Notes: generated by a model not told the origin, from the letters alone. Shown: positions 9,726-18,646, numbered from the stretch's first letter. The stretch: DNA of 64,000 nt from Mycobacterium sp. PSTR-4-N (GCF_022348085.1 NZ_JAKRFN010000007.1:183786-247785); one strand, 5' to 3'. Made by a program: numbers and translations.

Positions 9726-10454
9726 GTGTCGTTGGTGCGTGTGCGGGCTGTCGCCGTTGTGGGCGCGACCGCGGTGCTGATGACGTCCAGCTGTTCGTGC
9801 CAGACCGACACCTCCGTTCCCGAAGGCGTTCCGCCGCCCGCGGGAGCCCCGGTGCCCTACATTGACTATCCTGCCCGCGGCCGACCCGCCGACCAGTTGC
9901 GCGTCTGGGCTGCACAACGGGCTCCGGCGCTGGACATACCGGCCACCGCGCTGGAGGCATATGCCTATGCGGCCAGAGTCGCCCACGTCGAGAACCCCGA
10001 CTGCCAGCTGGCCTGGACGACGCTGGCGGGAATCGGCATGGTCGAGAGCCGCAACGGCACCTTTCGCGGCGCCACCATCGCCCCGAACGGGGATGTCACT
10101 CCGCCGATTCGTGGTGTGCGTCTTGATGGCTCGAACGGCAATATGCGCATCACCGACAGCGGCGGCGGCTCGCCCGACGGTGAGCCCGGATTCGCCCAGG
10201 CAATGGGTCCGATGCAATTCATCCCGGAGACCTGGCGGCTCTATGGGGTTGACGCCAACAATGACGGCATCGTCAGTCCCGACAACGTCGACGACGCTGC
10301 GCTGTCGGCTGCCGGCTACCTATGCAACCGCGGCGGCGACCTGGCGACCCCAAAGGGGTGGATGACAGCGCTGTGGGCTTACAACCAGTCCGATCCGTAC
10401 GCCCGCAGCGTGCGCGACTGGGCTACCGCCTATGCCGCCGGCGACTCTCAATAG
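9726..10454 (+). CDS. Secreted lytic murein transglycosylase (MltB/SLT_2-like)
   Basis: A GTG start with GAGGGA upstream. The N-terminal signal ends in a Cys-rich lipobox-like stretch (TSSCSCQTD). The domain shows LAGIGMVESRNG, with Glu as the expected catalytic acid, then the family hallmarks GPMQFIPETW, DANNDGIVSPDNVDDA and a closing WAYNQSDPYARSV. These enzymes cut the glycan strand of peptidoglycan to leave anhydro ends. Mycobacteria have several paralogues of this size. With the NlpC/P60 and L,D-transpeptidase proteins it makes a cell-wall remodelling set. Confidence 0.85.
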   Translation: MSLVRVRAVAVVGATAVLMTSSCSCQTDTSVPEGVPPPAGAPVPYIDYPARGRPADQLRVWAAQRAPALDIPATALEAYAYAARVAHVENPDCQLAWTTLAGIGMVESRNGTFRGATIAPNGDVTPPIRGVRLDGSNGNMRITDSGGGSPDGEPGFAQAMGPMQFIPETWRLYGVDANNDGIVSPDNVDDAALSAAGYLCNRGGDLATPKGWMTALWAYNQSDPYARSVRDWATAYAAGDSQ

Positions 10455-10713
10455 CAGCCCGAGGTCGCCGGATCCACGGGCGCGCGCATTCTGGACGCAG
10501 ATGTGTAGCGACAACGGGTCGCGCATAGGATCGAACTGCCATCTGATGAGCTTCGTAAGGTCCAGCCGATGGACTCGACCGCCAGTCTGATCCACTCTGC
10601 TGATGTTTCCTTGTTATGCCGAAACCGAAAGGGACTAACGAGATGGAGAAGCAAATCATCTGGCGCGGGCGCAATGGTACTTCCAAGATCCGGCCGTCCT
10701 GCAGTTCAAGTAT
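10455..10713 (+). other. Upstream remnant of the spermidine-synthase-like gene
   Basis: In the frame of the next gene the family-like sequence continues upstream of its GTG (YFQDPAVLQFKY, about 10678-10713) and then meets a TAA near 10637. The N-terminal part usual for the family is missing, which indicates a 5' truncation. Confidence 0.5.
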
Positions 10714-11421
10714 GTGCGCGCCTTTGCGTCGGCCGTCGACGCATCCTTCCCGACCGAAGAGACACTGGAGGCCTACCACCTTGGTGGAGGCGGCCTCACC
10801 TTCCCGCGATACCTCGCTGCTACTCGGCCAGGAACCCATAACGTGGTGTCCGAAATCGACGGCGGCGTGGTGCGCATAGACCGAGACCAACTCGGATCAG
10901 CTTCCGAGGCCGGGCTTGAGGTGCGCGTCGAGGACGGCAGACTGGGCCTTGCGCGGCTCGATGACGACAGCCGTGATCTGATCGTCGGCGACGCCTTCGG
11001 CGGCGTGAGCGTGCCTTGGCACCTGACGACTGTGGAAGCGCTGACAGACATACGTCGAGTCCTCAAAGAGGACGGTGTGTACATTGCGAATCTCATCGAT
11101 TACGGAGAGCTGGCGTTTGCACGTGCCGAAGTCGCAACACTCACAGAGGTTTTCAAGTACGTCATAGTCACCGCCGAGGCCGGCGACGTCGGCGTCGATT
11201 CCGCGACGACACCCGATGGCGGCAACCTGGTCGTGCTCGCCTCCGATCGACCGGTTGACCATGACGCCCTTCAGAGGGTTCTGAATACTCGCAACACCGG
11301 GTGGACGACCGCTACCGGCAACGACCTCAGATTGTGGATCCGCGACGCCCAAGTGCTGACCGACGACTACGCTCCCGTTGATCAACTTCTCGATCCCTAC
11401 CGTCAACAGAGCGGGGAGTAA
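10714..11421 (+). CDS. Spermidine synthase-like methyltransferase fold, N-terminally truncated
   Basis: The 235 residues match the methyltransferase half of actinobacterial fused MFS/spermidine-synthase-like proteins: LGGGGLTFPRYLAA, then VVSEIDGGVV, LIVGDAFGGVSVPWHLTT, and LKEDGVYIANLIDYGEL. The nucleotide-binding GGG loop and the acidic residue after beta strand 2 are present. The polyamine-synthase N-terminal part and any MFS domain are absent, and homology runs upstream of the GTG until a stop codon. It is probably a decayed gene, though a shortened product from GTG cannot be excluded. Confidence 0.6.
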   Translation: MRAFASAVDASFPTEETLEAYHLGGGGLTFPRYLAATRPGTHNVVSEIDGGVVRIDRDQLGSASEAGLEVRVEDGRLGLARLDDDSRDLIVGDAFGGVSVPWHLTTVEALTDIRRVLKEDGVYIANLIDYGELAFARAEVATLTEVFKYVIVTAEAGDVGVDSATTPDGGNLVVLASDRPVDHDALQRVLNTRNTGWTTATGNDLRLWIRDAQVLTDDYAPVDQLLDPYRQQSGE

Positions 11422-11617
11422 ATTGTCGAGGTCGGCCTTCATCGCCGACCCGTCGCCAGCTTTGCAGCGTTCCCGGTCAGACTCCTTCGCGTGTAAGGCC
11501 AGCAGGCAGCGAATTTGTCATCTGCCCGAAACCCGCTCTCTGATGCTCAGGTCCGAGTCGCACCCGGTGAGAACCAGCGGGATCGCGTCGCATGTCGCGT
11601 GACTTATCGAATACTGA

Positions 11618-12889
11618 TCAGGGGCGCAACGCGCTGCCACCCATCCATCCGTCCCAAGGCACAGACCAATCTCCGTTCTGCCACTGTTCCAGCGGTGCGC
11701 CGCCGGTATTTCGGATCTCGACAACATCGCCTGGATTGGCAAAGTTGTAGTACCACTCGGCGTTCTCTGCGCTCAGATTCAAACAGCCTGCCGAAACGTT
11801 GGTGTTTCCCTGCGCCCACACGGTCGCTTCGCGCTCATGGAGGTAGATGCCGTCGGGACTGATCCGCACCGCGTGCGGGACGCTGATCTTGTACCCCGAT
11901 GCCGAATCGACGGGCAATCCGTAGGTTGACGAGTCCATCAAGACGGGATTCTGTTTCTCCATCACCGTATAAACGCCAGGTTGCGTCCAGAACGCGATTG
12001 TCTTGCCCCCGACAGTCTGCGTCCCTCCCCGGCCCATCGATGTCGGCATCGTACGGATCAAATTGCCGTTCTCGTAAACACTGACCTGTTTGGTCGTGTC
12101 ATCGGCGATCGCGACACGAGACGGCCCAATCCGGAAGCTGACCTGCCTGTCCTGTTCTCCGAATAGTCCACTACCCAGATCAGTACCGTAGAGATCGGCT
12201 TTGACCGTGACCTCAGTGCCGGAAGGATAATACTCACGGGGCCGCCAGTGCGCCTTGCGATCGTTGATCCACATCCAGGAGCCCGCCAACTGCGGCGTCG
12301 TTATGACCTGGAGGCGAGATTCGGCCGCAGCCCGGTCAGGGATATCCGCGTCGAAGGTTGCCACGATCACGGTTCCGACACCGTACACACCACCCTCCGA
12401 CAGCGACGCTCCGTTGGTCATGCCCAGCCGAACTCCGACCTGGGATTGCGGTGCGACAGTAGAGAACTCCGAAACCGTCGTGACGGTGCTGGCGTCAGCG
12501 CCCCGGCCGGTCGCGCTGAGCGTATAGGACCGTCCGTATCCGAGTGGCTCGGCGGGCTCCCAGGCACGTCCGCCCTCCACCAAGCGACCCGCGACGACCC
12601 GGCCCTGTTCGTTCTGCATCCGCACATCAGTCAGGGTGCCAACTGTCGCGGTCACCTTCACTGCGCCGACGGGGACCACATCGCTGGCGCCTGTGCGGGG
12701 AAGAATCTCGATTACGGGAGGCTCGGGCGCGGCCTGCGGCGTCTGCTCAACCTCCAGGGCACCGGGCGCAACCACCGTATTCGTCAACCGAGACTTGAGA
12801 GCACTTGTCTGCGATGCCGTCACGAGCACCGCGACAGCCGAGATCACACTCAGCGCAACTACCTTTCGGCGTCCAGCCAACACTTTCAT
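11618..12889 (-). CDS. L,D-transpeptidase, LdtB/LdtMt2 type
   Basis: The product has 423 residues. A signal or anchor segment is followed by two Ig-like domains (bacterial Ig fold, about residues 50-270) and a C-terminal YkuD catalytic domain with HERE near residue 350 and SAGCLNL, whose Cys (about 369) is the nucleophile. The C-terminal tail is Trp-rich, as in mycobacterial Ldts. It makes 3-3 cross-links between DAP residues of peptidoglycan. ATG at 12889 fits the signal peptide; an upstream in-frame start would overlap the operator. A clean BlaI-like dyad (12922-12938) lies 33 bp upstream, so it is probably part of the same regulon. BlaI control would tie it to beta-lactam or wall stress. 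Confidence 0.9.
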   Translation of the reverse strand: MKVLAGRRKVVALSVISAVAVLVTASQTSALKSRLTNTVVAPGALEVEQTPQAAPEPPVIEILPRTGASDVVPVGAVKVTATVGTLTDVRMQNEQGRVVAGRLVEGGRAWEPAEPLGYGRSYTLSATGRGADASTVTTVSEFSTVAPQSQVGVRLGMTNGASLSEGGVYGVGTVIVATFDADIPDRAAAESRLQVITTPQLAGSWMWINDRKAHWRPREYYPSGTEVTVKADLYGTDLGSGLFGEQDRQVSFRIGPSRVAIADDTTKQVSVYENGNLIRTMPTSMGRGGTQTVGGKTIAFWTQPGVYTVMEKQNPVLMDSSTYGLPVDSASGYKISVPHAVRISPDGIYLHEREATVWAQGNTNVSAGCLNLSAENAEWYYNFANPGDVVEIRNTGGAPLEQWQNGDWSVPWDGWMGGSALRP

Positions 12890-12921
12890 CACAACTATCC
12901 GTCGGGTCGCACTCCTGCTAT

Positions 12922-12938
12922 TACGTATCCACATAGTA
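12922..12938. promoter_or_regulatory. Putative BlaI-type operator O5
   Basis: TACGTAT-CCA-CATAGTA has both half-sites close to the consensus. It lies 33 bp upstream of the L,D-transpeptidase ATG on the minus strand, the place of a core promoter. Confidence 0.65.
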
Positions 12939-13218
12939 ATTGGTGGCGCGACCAGGTGCCGATTCGGCGCGGCGAGCTAGTAAAAAGGCCGCCGCGAGCT
13001 GAGCGCCGGCTTACGTTGTACATCGATGCCATCGCGATCGGAGCGACTCGACGGGCCTTCCGCAGGTGGGCGGGTGCACCACCTGCCGTCGCCGATGCAG
13101 ATACAGCATGGGAGGCATCGCTGCAAAAGCCAGGCTTCCTACTCTATCGGCTCGCCGCCGCCGTCCAATTCTTGACGGGAGCGTTGGAGGGCGCTTCGCC
13201 AGCTCGACTCGAAATACA

Positions 13219-13252
13219 CTGTGGCGGAATCCCCGACAGAATTCCGCCACAG
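13219..13252. repeat. Perfect 12-bp inverted repeat
   Basis: CTGTGGCGGAAT and ATTCCGCCACAG are separated by 10 bases. The stem is strong, but no run of T follows on either strand, so it may be a protein-binding palindrome or an element end and not an intrinsic terminator. Confidence 0.6.
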
Positions 13253-13298
13253 CGGTTTGTCGGGATCCGTCCCGCCTCTCCTGGCGGCCTCCACAATC

Positions 13299-13315
13299 TA
13301 CTATGCACCTCAGTA
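13299..13315. promoter_or_regulatory. Putative BlaI-type operator O6
   Basis: TACTATG-CAC-CTCAGTA has the 7-3-7 layout. No intact gene starts next to it: the gene to the right ends here, and the nearest start to the left is 410 bp away. It may mark the promoter of a lost gene. Confidence 0.5.
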
Positions 13316-13346
13316 GGACGCATATAAATTCCGAAGGAGGCGGCTA

Positions 13347-14708
13347 TCAGCCTCCGAACAGAAGGTAGAGACCGGTGAACGTGTAGCCGACCATCGTCAG
13401 CATCATCGCCACTTGACCGGTGATCTGATGCTGTTGCGGCAGCAACCGCAGAGCGCGATCGTGCGCGGAGACGACCGCCACCATGTGCCCCACAACCACG
13501 CACGCGACCTTGATCGTCCAGAGCACTGACGGGTGTTGAGACAGGATGTAACTGACATCATTCGGTGCCAATCCGAACAATTGCCAACCCAGGCCAAACG
13601 GGTCAGCCAAGCGCACGACAGTTTCCTGTCCGCGTTCGACGAGGTAAGACAAGTAGTGGGCGAAAATGTAACCGACAACGATGGGAACCAACGAATGCGC
13701 CAACTGGCCGGGAAGTTCTTGGCGCTTCTGGGGACTGATGCCGCCGGTTGATCGTGCAGCACCCCAGAAGGTCACACCAACAATGGCGACGAAGAGGATC
13801 AATACCGTTGTCCGCAGCACTGTCGCACCGCCGGCCTCGCCGAAGAGCGGAACCCCCGTAGCGGTGCGATCAACGAAGTTTCGGAATGCCGGAGCTTGGG
13901 AGAAACTGTCGAACGCGGTAGAGCCCAGCAGCACCGCCAGAACTGCGACGGTTCCGGGACGCACTGGCAACGTCGGCAGATGATCGAGGGGATTGACGAG
14001 TTCCACTCGTCCCGATGCCGGCGAACGCCGAAAGGGTGATAGCCGCGAGACCGCCATGCTGTAGACCTCGAACGGGTCTGCCCGTGCGAACCACCGAGCA
14101 CCGAAGACCCAAGCACCGACCCCCATCGCCCCTACGTAGATCAGTAGCCACGTTTTGATGGCAGTCAGGGAACCTGGGTCAGGGCTTGCCAATTCAAGCC
14201 AGACAAAGGCGAAAAGCCCCAAAGCGGCAGGCCAGTAACCCCATGCTCGCGGATAGGAGCGGCCCGAGGCATCGGCTCCCCTCCGTCGAGCGAGACCGCA
14301 AATGCGGTAGATGGTGCGCAGCGGCGACAGCAGGCGCCAGACCGGACCCACGCAGACCGAAACGGCGACCAGCCCGACCCAGAGTAAGACGTAGAACGCG
14401 CCCGGCAGAGCATTGTCGCCTCCCGCGGGGCCCCATATGGCGGCCGCCAGAACCCAAAGCGCGAACAACAGTGCCAGACTCGCGATAATCCAGCGTGACG
14501 TCGGAGAGTCGACGGCACGGGTGACCCAGGCAGGTAGTTCGCGGCCCGGCTTCGCCGGGTCGAAGCGCGGGCGCTTCCACGCGAGAGCAACGATCGCGAA
14601 AGTCGCAGTCAGCGCCCATGCCGCACCGATGAGGGCGAACGACAGCGGTACAGGAAGGTCAGTGGAACCGCCTACGCCGTGCGCGAGGATGTCGACTCGC
14701 GGGGTCAC
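13347..14708 (-). CDS. Polytopic membrane protein in a cupredoxin operon
   Basis: A 453-residue protein with about ten hydrophobic helices. Recognisable stretches are the basic loop after the first helix, VWRLLSPLRTIYR, FGARWFARADPFEVYS and a C-terminal half with HSLVPIVVGYIFAHYLSYLVE and VVGHMVAVVSAHDRAL, which place several His residues in or near helices. I recall that actinobacterial homologues are sometimes labelled fenitrothion hydrolase, but that name is not verified here. The start overlaps the stop of the cupredoxin gene upstream, so the three-gene unit is translationally coupled. The His-containing helices and the cupredoxin partner suggest a metal or electron-transfer role (inference). 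Confidence 0.75.
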   Translation of the reverse strand: MTPRVDILAHGVGGSTDLPVPLSFALIGAAWALTATFAIVALAWKRPRFDPAKPGRELPAWVTRAVDSPTSRWIIASLALLFALWVLAAAIWGPAGGDNALPGAFYVLLWVGLVAVSVCVGPVWRLLSPLRTIYRICGLARRRGADASGRSYPRAWGYWPAALGLFAFVWLELASPDPGSLTAIKTWLLIYVGAMGVGAWVFGARWFARADPFEVYSMAVSRLSPFRRSPASGRVELVNPLDHLPTLPVRPGTVAVLAVLLGSTAFDSFSQAPAFRNFVDRTATGVPLFGEAGGATVLRTTVLILFVAIVGVTFWGAARSTGGISPQKRQELPGQLAHSLVPIVVGYIFAHYLSYLVERGQETVVRLADPFGLGWQLFGLAPNDVSYILSQHPSVLWTIKVACVVVGHMVAVVSAHDRALRLLPQQHQITGQVAMMLTMVGYTFTGLYLLFGG

Positions 14709-15154
14709 GGCCGAACTTGGATGGTGACGACAGTGCGGTTGAGGTCGTGGAGCTCGACATCGACTTGGCCGGGCACGTCCACGGTGAACTCGAAGGTCTG
14801 ATCTGGACGCGGTTCAATGTTGAACGTGTGCTCAGGTACTGAGTGAACGTGCAGTTGGTCGGCGACGTCGCTGGTCACCTTCAGCACAATCGGCTTTCCG
14901 ACGGTGGCCCGCGCTTGGCCGTTCGTCGGCGTGACCGTGCCCCCGGCGATCGAGACCTCGACAACGGTGCCGTCAGCAGCCGGTGGCACCTGTTCGGTAG
15001 AAGGCGGCTGCGTGGAGATCGTCGTGGCTGCCGTCGACGCCGCCTGGCTGGTCGACGACGTCGAATCCGTCGTCGTGGATCCGCAACCCACTAGGGCAGA
15101 CAACGTCGCTGCAGCGGCGATGACGACGCCACACCGGGCGCTCCGAGCGCTCAC
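14705..15154 (-). CDS. Cupredoxin-like lipoprotein
   Basis: A 149-residue protein: signal peptide with lipobox (ALVGCGS), a Ser/Thr linker, and an all-beta domain of about 85 residues. The domain resembles EfeO-type cupredoxins, with LHVHSVPEHTF giving closely spaced His residues as possible metal ligands. There is no Cys in the usual type-1 copper position that I can see, so it may not be a blue copper protein. It overlaps both neighbours by four bases, so it is a subunit of the same operon. Confidence 0.75.
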   Translation of the reverse strand: MSARSARCGVVIAAAATLSALVGCGSTTTDSTSSTSQAASTAATTISTQPPSTEQVPPAADGTVVEVSIAGGTVTPTNGQARATVGKPIVLKVTSDVADQLHVHSVPEHTFNIEPRPDQTFEFTVDVPGQVDVELHDLNRTVVTIQVRP

Positions 15155-15480
15155 GGGTTCTCGTTCCTCTCGACGGCGGGACTCTGCGTGGGACCTGCGT
15201 CGCCTCCAGACTCACGACGTCGGTTGCGACGAGCAATGTAGAAAACGACACCGATGATGACTAGCGCGGGCGCGAAAGCTGGAAGCGACATCCACAGCCC
15301 AACGTCAGTAGCGAGGTAGGAGATACTCGGCAGATCGGCATCGCGACCCGCTTCACTCACCGGGACGTCGATCAACACGGTTCGGTACCGACCGTCATGA
15401 CCATCAGCGACACCCCCATCGACGCCAGCCCATCCGACAGTACGCGCGTGATCCGCAGAGCAGCCGCGATTCTCCGGCAC
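15151..15480 (-). CDS. Small single-pass membrane protein, first gene of the cupredoxin operon
   Basis: Up to 109 residues. The reliable part is the C-terminal 70: a short polar stretch (SISYLATDVGLWMSLPAF), one transmembrane helix (ALVIIGVVFYIA) and a basic cytoplasmic tail. The start is uncertain; GTG near 15375 would drop an unlikely N-terminal part. The stop overlaps the cupredoxin gene start. Function is unknown; it may anchor or stabilise the two downstream proteins. Confidence 0.6.
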   Translation of the reverse strand: MPENRGCSADHARTVGWAGVDGGVADGHDGRYRTVLIDVPVSEAGRDADLPSISYLATDVGLWMSLPAFAPALVIIGVVFYIARRNRRRESGGDAGPTQSPAVERNENP

Positions 15481-15542
15481 TTACGCACTGTCTCCGTAAT
15501 TCGTGTGAATGAACATACCGGAACCGCCGGTACCGAGTTTTC

Positions 15543-16316
15543 TCAGGTGAGTCGTACACCTCGCCGGGCATCGATAGGTGCCAGCCCGAACATCTCATGG
15601 AAGACGCGGTTGGCGTGTGCACTGTCGCTGAACCCGGCAGCATGCGCAGCGTCGGTGATGGTTCCGCCATCCCGCACCACCTCCATCGCGCGGATGAGGC
15701 GGCACCACCGCACGTAAGCCGTGAACGACATTCCAACCTCGTGCGCGAACAGCCGCCCAAGACGGTCAGCAGAGAGGTGCACTGTGCGTGCGACATCAGA
15801 GAGCTTCACCGGACCTTCGATGATTCCGGGCAGCAAGTCCACGGCAGCCTCCACACCCGGATGCACGGCACATCGAGGTTGGCCCTCGGCTCCGACCAGG
15901 TAAGCGATGACCTCGTGTGCCGCGAACGAAAGATGCCGCTGCTTAACAACATCGACATTGACGAGCCTCTTTCCGAGCCGCACCCACTCTCGGACATCGT
16001 TGCGATTCGTGTTGCGAAAAAGGGCCGTGACTGCACTACCGATGACACTTGTGGTCTCCAGGTACAGCATCATTCCCTGACAGGCCTGAGCCTCGATAGA
16101 ATGCTCCGCACCTGCGGGGATGATCGCGGCGGGCGCCGACAGGCCCCGCCCATCGGCGTCGACGAGGAAGGCAGCGCCATCGTCGATGGTCACAATCTGC
16201 AAGGCGGCGTGCCCGTGCGCGTGTGCAGAACCGAGCTGTCCACGGAAGACGAGCTTTCCCGGCTCGATTAGCGCTTCGCCCAACCACGTCACGTCACGAG
16301 TATGCCGAGTGCGCAT
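15543..16316 (-). CDS. AraC-family transcriptional regulator
   Basis: The product has 257 residues. The N-terminal half is cupin-like (LGSAHAHGHAALQIV, then IIPAGAEHSIEA). The C-terminal half has two helix-turn-helix units: LSDVARTVHLSADRLGRLFAHEVG and ITDAAHAAGFSDSAHANRVF, followed by the closing FGLAPIDAR. Such regulators usually bind a small ligand in the cupin domain. The fatty-acid-hydroxylase family gene upstream is in the same direction 16 bp away, so they may form one unit. The target is unknown. Confidence 0.8.
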   Translation of the reverse strand: MRTRHTRDVTWLGEALIEPGKLVFRGQLGSAHAHGHAALQIVTIDDGAAFLVDADGRGLSAPAAIIPAGAEHSIEAQACQGMMLYLETTSVIGSAVTALFRNTNRNDVREWVRLGKRLVNVDVVKQRHLSFAAHEVIAYLVGAEGQPRCAVHPGVEAAVDLLPGIIEGPVKLSDVARTVHLSADRLGRLFAHEVGMSFTAYVRWCRLIRAMEVVRDGGTITDAAHAAGFSDSAHANRVFHEMFGLAPIDARRGVRLT

Positions 16317-16332
16317 TAACCGCGGGCAAGTT

Positions 16333-17289
16333 TCACGTGCCGACCCGATCCGACCGGGTTACCGCACGACCTCCTCTGAAAGAGGCTGTGTCGCCGATAT
16401 CGGTCTCCTTACCGAATTTGCATGCGCCCCTTGCACGAAAGGGTTCAGCCAGCTGTGCGAGGTACCGCGTCGGGTAGTGAGGTTTGGCGGCCATGCCGAG
16501 GTCGTCCGAACTAAACCGGCGTTGGGAGTCGAAGGAGAATGTCCGGAGGGCGTGATCCAATCCCAGGGTGAAAAGTCCGAAGTTGACGTCACCAATCCCA
16601 GCCCACTTGAGATGGTGGAAGCGGTGACCTTCGTTGAGCGCGAGTACTTTACGTAGCGGTCCGACGCGGTAGTCGGCATTGGAGTGCTGCAACAGCAATT
16701 GAACGGCAATAGCCACCGTGAGAACCTCCGCGATCGCTTTCGGCAGGCCCAGGATGAGCAGCGGCAAAATGCCGGCTGCGAGTTCCAGCGCCCCGTGCAG
16801 TGGATGCTTCATAAGACCGTTGAAGCCGTAGAAGCGTTTCACGCTGTGGTGGACTGCGTGAAAACGCCACAGCCACCCCACCCTGTGACTGGCCACATGT
16901 ACCGCCGTCACACCGACATCGGTCACCACGATTGCGATAAGAACCTGAAGCACGAACGGCAGCGAGGAGGGCCACCACGAGCTAAAGGGATTGAGCATCG
17001 CCAGCAAAGGCACGACGAGAACTGTCAATAGCAGCGAGGTTTCATTGATGAACGCGTGGGCGAAGTCACGGCCTCCGTCGCCGATCGGTTCGTTCCACTC
17101 TGCGCTATAGGGCAACGTTCGCTCCGCAGCGAAGGATAAGCCGACCGCGATCAGTATGAGGGCCGCCATCCAGACCTCCGCCCACGGCGCGTGCGCCAGA
17201 GCAATTGCCGCACCGTTGACACCGAACAACATCACCGGCACATAGCCGTACCGGACGAACGAAGTAACCATGCCCCCAGCGTGGGACAT
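16333..17289 (-). CDS. Sterol desaturase / fatty acid hydroxylase family membrane protein
   Basis: About 318 residues with four to five hydrophobic segments and the His clusters of the di-iron hydroxylase superfamily: HVASHRVGWLWRFHAVHHS and later EGHRFHHLKW, with HSNAD between. The family oxidises lipids or sterols at the membrane using O2 and a di-iron site. Two upstream ATGs exist; the one at 17289 begins just before the first helix. The AraC regulator follows directly. The substrate cannot be told from the sequence. Confidence 0.8.
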   Translation of the reverse strand: MSHAGGMVTSFVRYGYVPVMLFGVNGAAIALAHAPWAEVWMAALILIAVGLSFAAERTLPYSAEWNEPIGDGGRDFAHAFINETSLLLTVLVVPLLAMLNPFSSWWPSSLPFVLQVLIAIVVTDVGVTAVHVASHRVGWLWRFHAVHHSVKRFYGFNGLMKHPLHGALELAAGILPLLILGLPKAIAEVLTVAIAVQLLLQHSNADYRVGPLRKVLALNEGHRFHHLKWAGIGDVNFGLFTLGLDHALRTFSFDSQRRFSSDDLGMAAKPHYPTRYLAQLAEPFRARGACKFGKETDIGDTASFRGGRAVTRSDRVGT

Positions 17290-17436
17290 ACTCCGGGTCT
17301 GGCACTTGAACAGATCCGGCGACTTCACGAGGCGGGACACGTGACGTCCGGTTGCCCCCACTGCTTTGCTTTCGCCCGCGTGATAATCCAGACGGTCACG
17401 CCGACCCCGGTGGCTACGGCCAATTGGAGGCGAGGT

Positions 17437-18039
17437 CTAGAACCAACGGTCGCACAAGAGCAAGAGCCTCGGCGGGCGAATTGACACTGAGAGCAGCGTC
17501 CTCTTTACCGTTGTCGGGCCGGCGCCAAGGATAGCGTCGCCCGACGGATGAGCTTCACATGCTTCGACGTTGACGCGTGTCCTACAGGCGCTCGAGGCGA
17601 GGTGTCTTGCCACCATGGACCCGCACACACCCGGCGTACCGCTCATGGCTTCTGTGCAGATATCGCGCAGCGTTGCAGCCACCGCCTCCACCAACGCGGC
17701 CCGCGTCGCCTCGCCCGGAAACAGGAACATGTGAATCTTGGCGGCCTTCAGCGCAGCCAGTTCGCTCGGAGTCTTCAAAATCGTTGTATCGCGGCCGATT
17801 GCGACCCACTGCCTACGACCGACATCTCGCAGCCACACAGCATCGTCAGTGCCCTGGGCCGCCGCGCGTGAACCGTACAACTCTGGTGGAGTGTGGACTT
17901 TGTACCCAAACGCCTCGATGGAGCGGCGCAGGGTCTTACCGGCGAGATTCTCGTCGAGGTAAAACTCAGGCGGCGCGGCCCAGGAGGACGCGTGCGGCGG
18001 TTCGGACTTCTTCGCGGGAGATTCCGAACTCATCAGCAA
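17437..18039 (-). CDS. PIN-like toxin, VapC45 type, with C-terminal extension
   Basis: The first 130 residues show the PIN-like fold of the VapC45 group: EFYLDENLAGKTLRR, then DDAVWLRDVG and AIGRDTTIL, which supply the acidic residues, and IHMFLFPGE. It is expected to be an RNase toxin. M. tuberculosis VapC45 (Rv2019) is near 138 residues from memory. Here about 65 extra C-terminal residues of low-complexity, basic character suggest a frameshift or stop loss near the natural end. It overlaps the antitoxin gene by 74 bp, so translation is coupled. Confidence 0.7.
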   Translation of the reverse strand: MLMSSESPAKKSEPPHASSWAAPPEFYLDENLAGKTLRRSIEAFGYKVHTPPELYGSRAAAQGTDDAVWLRDVGRRQWVAIGRDTTILKTPSELAALKAAKIHMFLFPGEATRAALVEAVAATLRDICTEAMSGTPGVCGSMVARHLASSACRTRVNVEACEAHPSGDAILGAGPTTVKRTLLSVSIRPPRLLLLCDRWF

Positions 18040-18646
18040 CCACCTCCCCCGGCTCCCCCGCCCTCAGCATCGCCGCGACGTCCGCCACACGCGGGCCCGC
18101 AGTACCAAAGCGCGGCTGGCCGAACCCATAGCGGGGATCGACGACCACCTTCGCGGGTGCCCATTGCCTCAGTTCAAGCTGATATGGGACATCTCCACCG
18201 TCCCAGGAGATGTACTGGATGTAGTCCTGGACAATCTCGCGGATCACATTCTGGCCTGAACGCGCCTCGATGAGGCCAGCGCCTGCCCTCGACTTGGAAA
18301 AATCCCAAAGGACGTCGATACCGTCTGTTGCAAGATTGGGAGCGGTGAGGACGTACTCCCTGCCGAACTCTTTCTGAAGCGCGTCAAGCGCCGGCCGAAT
18401 CCGCCGAATGTGCACTCCGGCATCACGCAGCGCCTCTAGGACGTAAGCCTCGGTGAGCGCAATAAACGACACGTTCGCTTTCCGGGCCGGTGCTGCGACC
18501 ACGTGAATCAGCGCGTCACCACGCTCGTAACCCTTTGCCCAACGGTGAAAAGTTTGTCGCTTGATCGCCAGGAAACGCGCTGCGTCAGCCATGTTTAGGA
18601 TGCCCAGAGTGAACCGATCATCGTCATGAGTGGCGTTGCTCTTCAT
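17966..18646 (-). CDS. DUF433-type antitoxin, VapB45 type
   Basis: About 226 residues from the ATG at 18646, which has GGAAGGGG in front. The N-terminal part carries a helix-turn-helix-like segment (ILNMADAARFLAIKRQTFHRWAKG). The C-terminal end is the DUF433 motif (FGQPRFGTAGPRVADVAAML through GEVVADEFGISREEVRTA). This matches the antitoxin partner of VapC45-type PIN toxins. It precedes and overlaps the toxin gene, and it probably represses its own operon as well as neutralising the toxin. Confidence 0.75.
   Translation of the reverse strand: MKSNATHDDDRFTLGILNMADAARFLAIKRQTFHRWAKGYERGDALIHVVAAPARKANVSFIALTEAYVLEALRDAGVHIRRIRPALDALQKEFGREYVLTAPNLATDGIDVLWDFSKSRAGAGLIEARSGQNVIREIVQDYIQYISWDGGDVPYQLELRQWAPAKVVVDPRYGFGQPRFGTAGPRVADVAAMLRAGEPGEVVADEFGISREEVRTAARVLLGRAA

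Larger units (their letters stand above)
12939..13346. other. Intergenic with inverted repeat and operator O6
   Basis: About 400 bp with no convincing gene. It holds the inverted repeat at 13219-13252 and a BlaI-like dyad at 13299-13315. A minus-strand frame at 13011-13250 begins inside the inverted repeat and shows no family features; I regard it as non-coding. Confidence 0.45.

Noticed and set aside
14131..14147. CCTACGTAGATCAGTAG, similar to the BlaI-like dyad
   Set aside because: The right half does not match and the site lies inside the membrane-protein gene.
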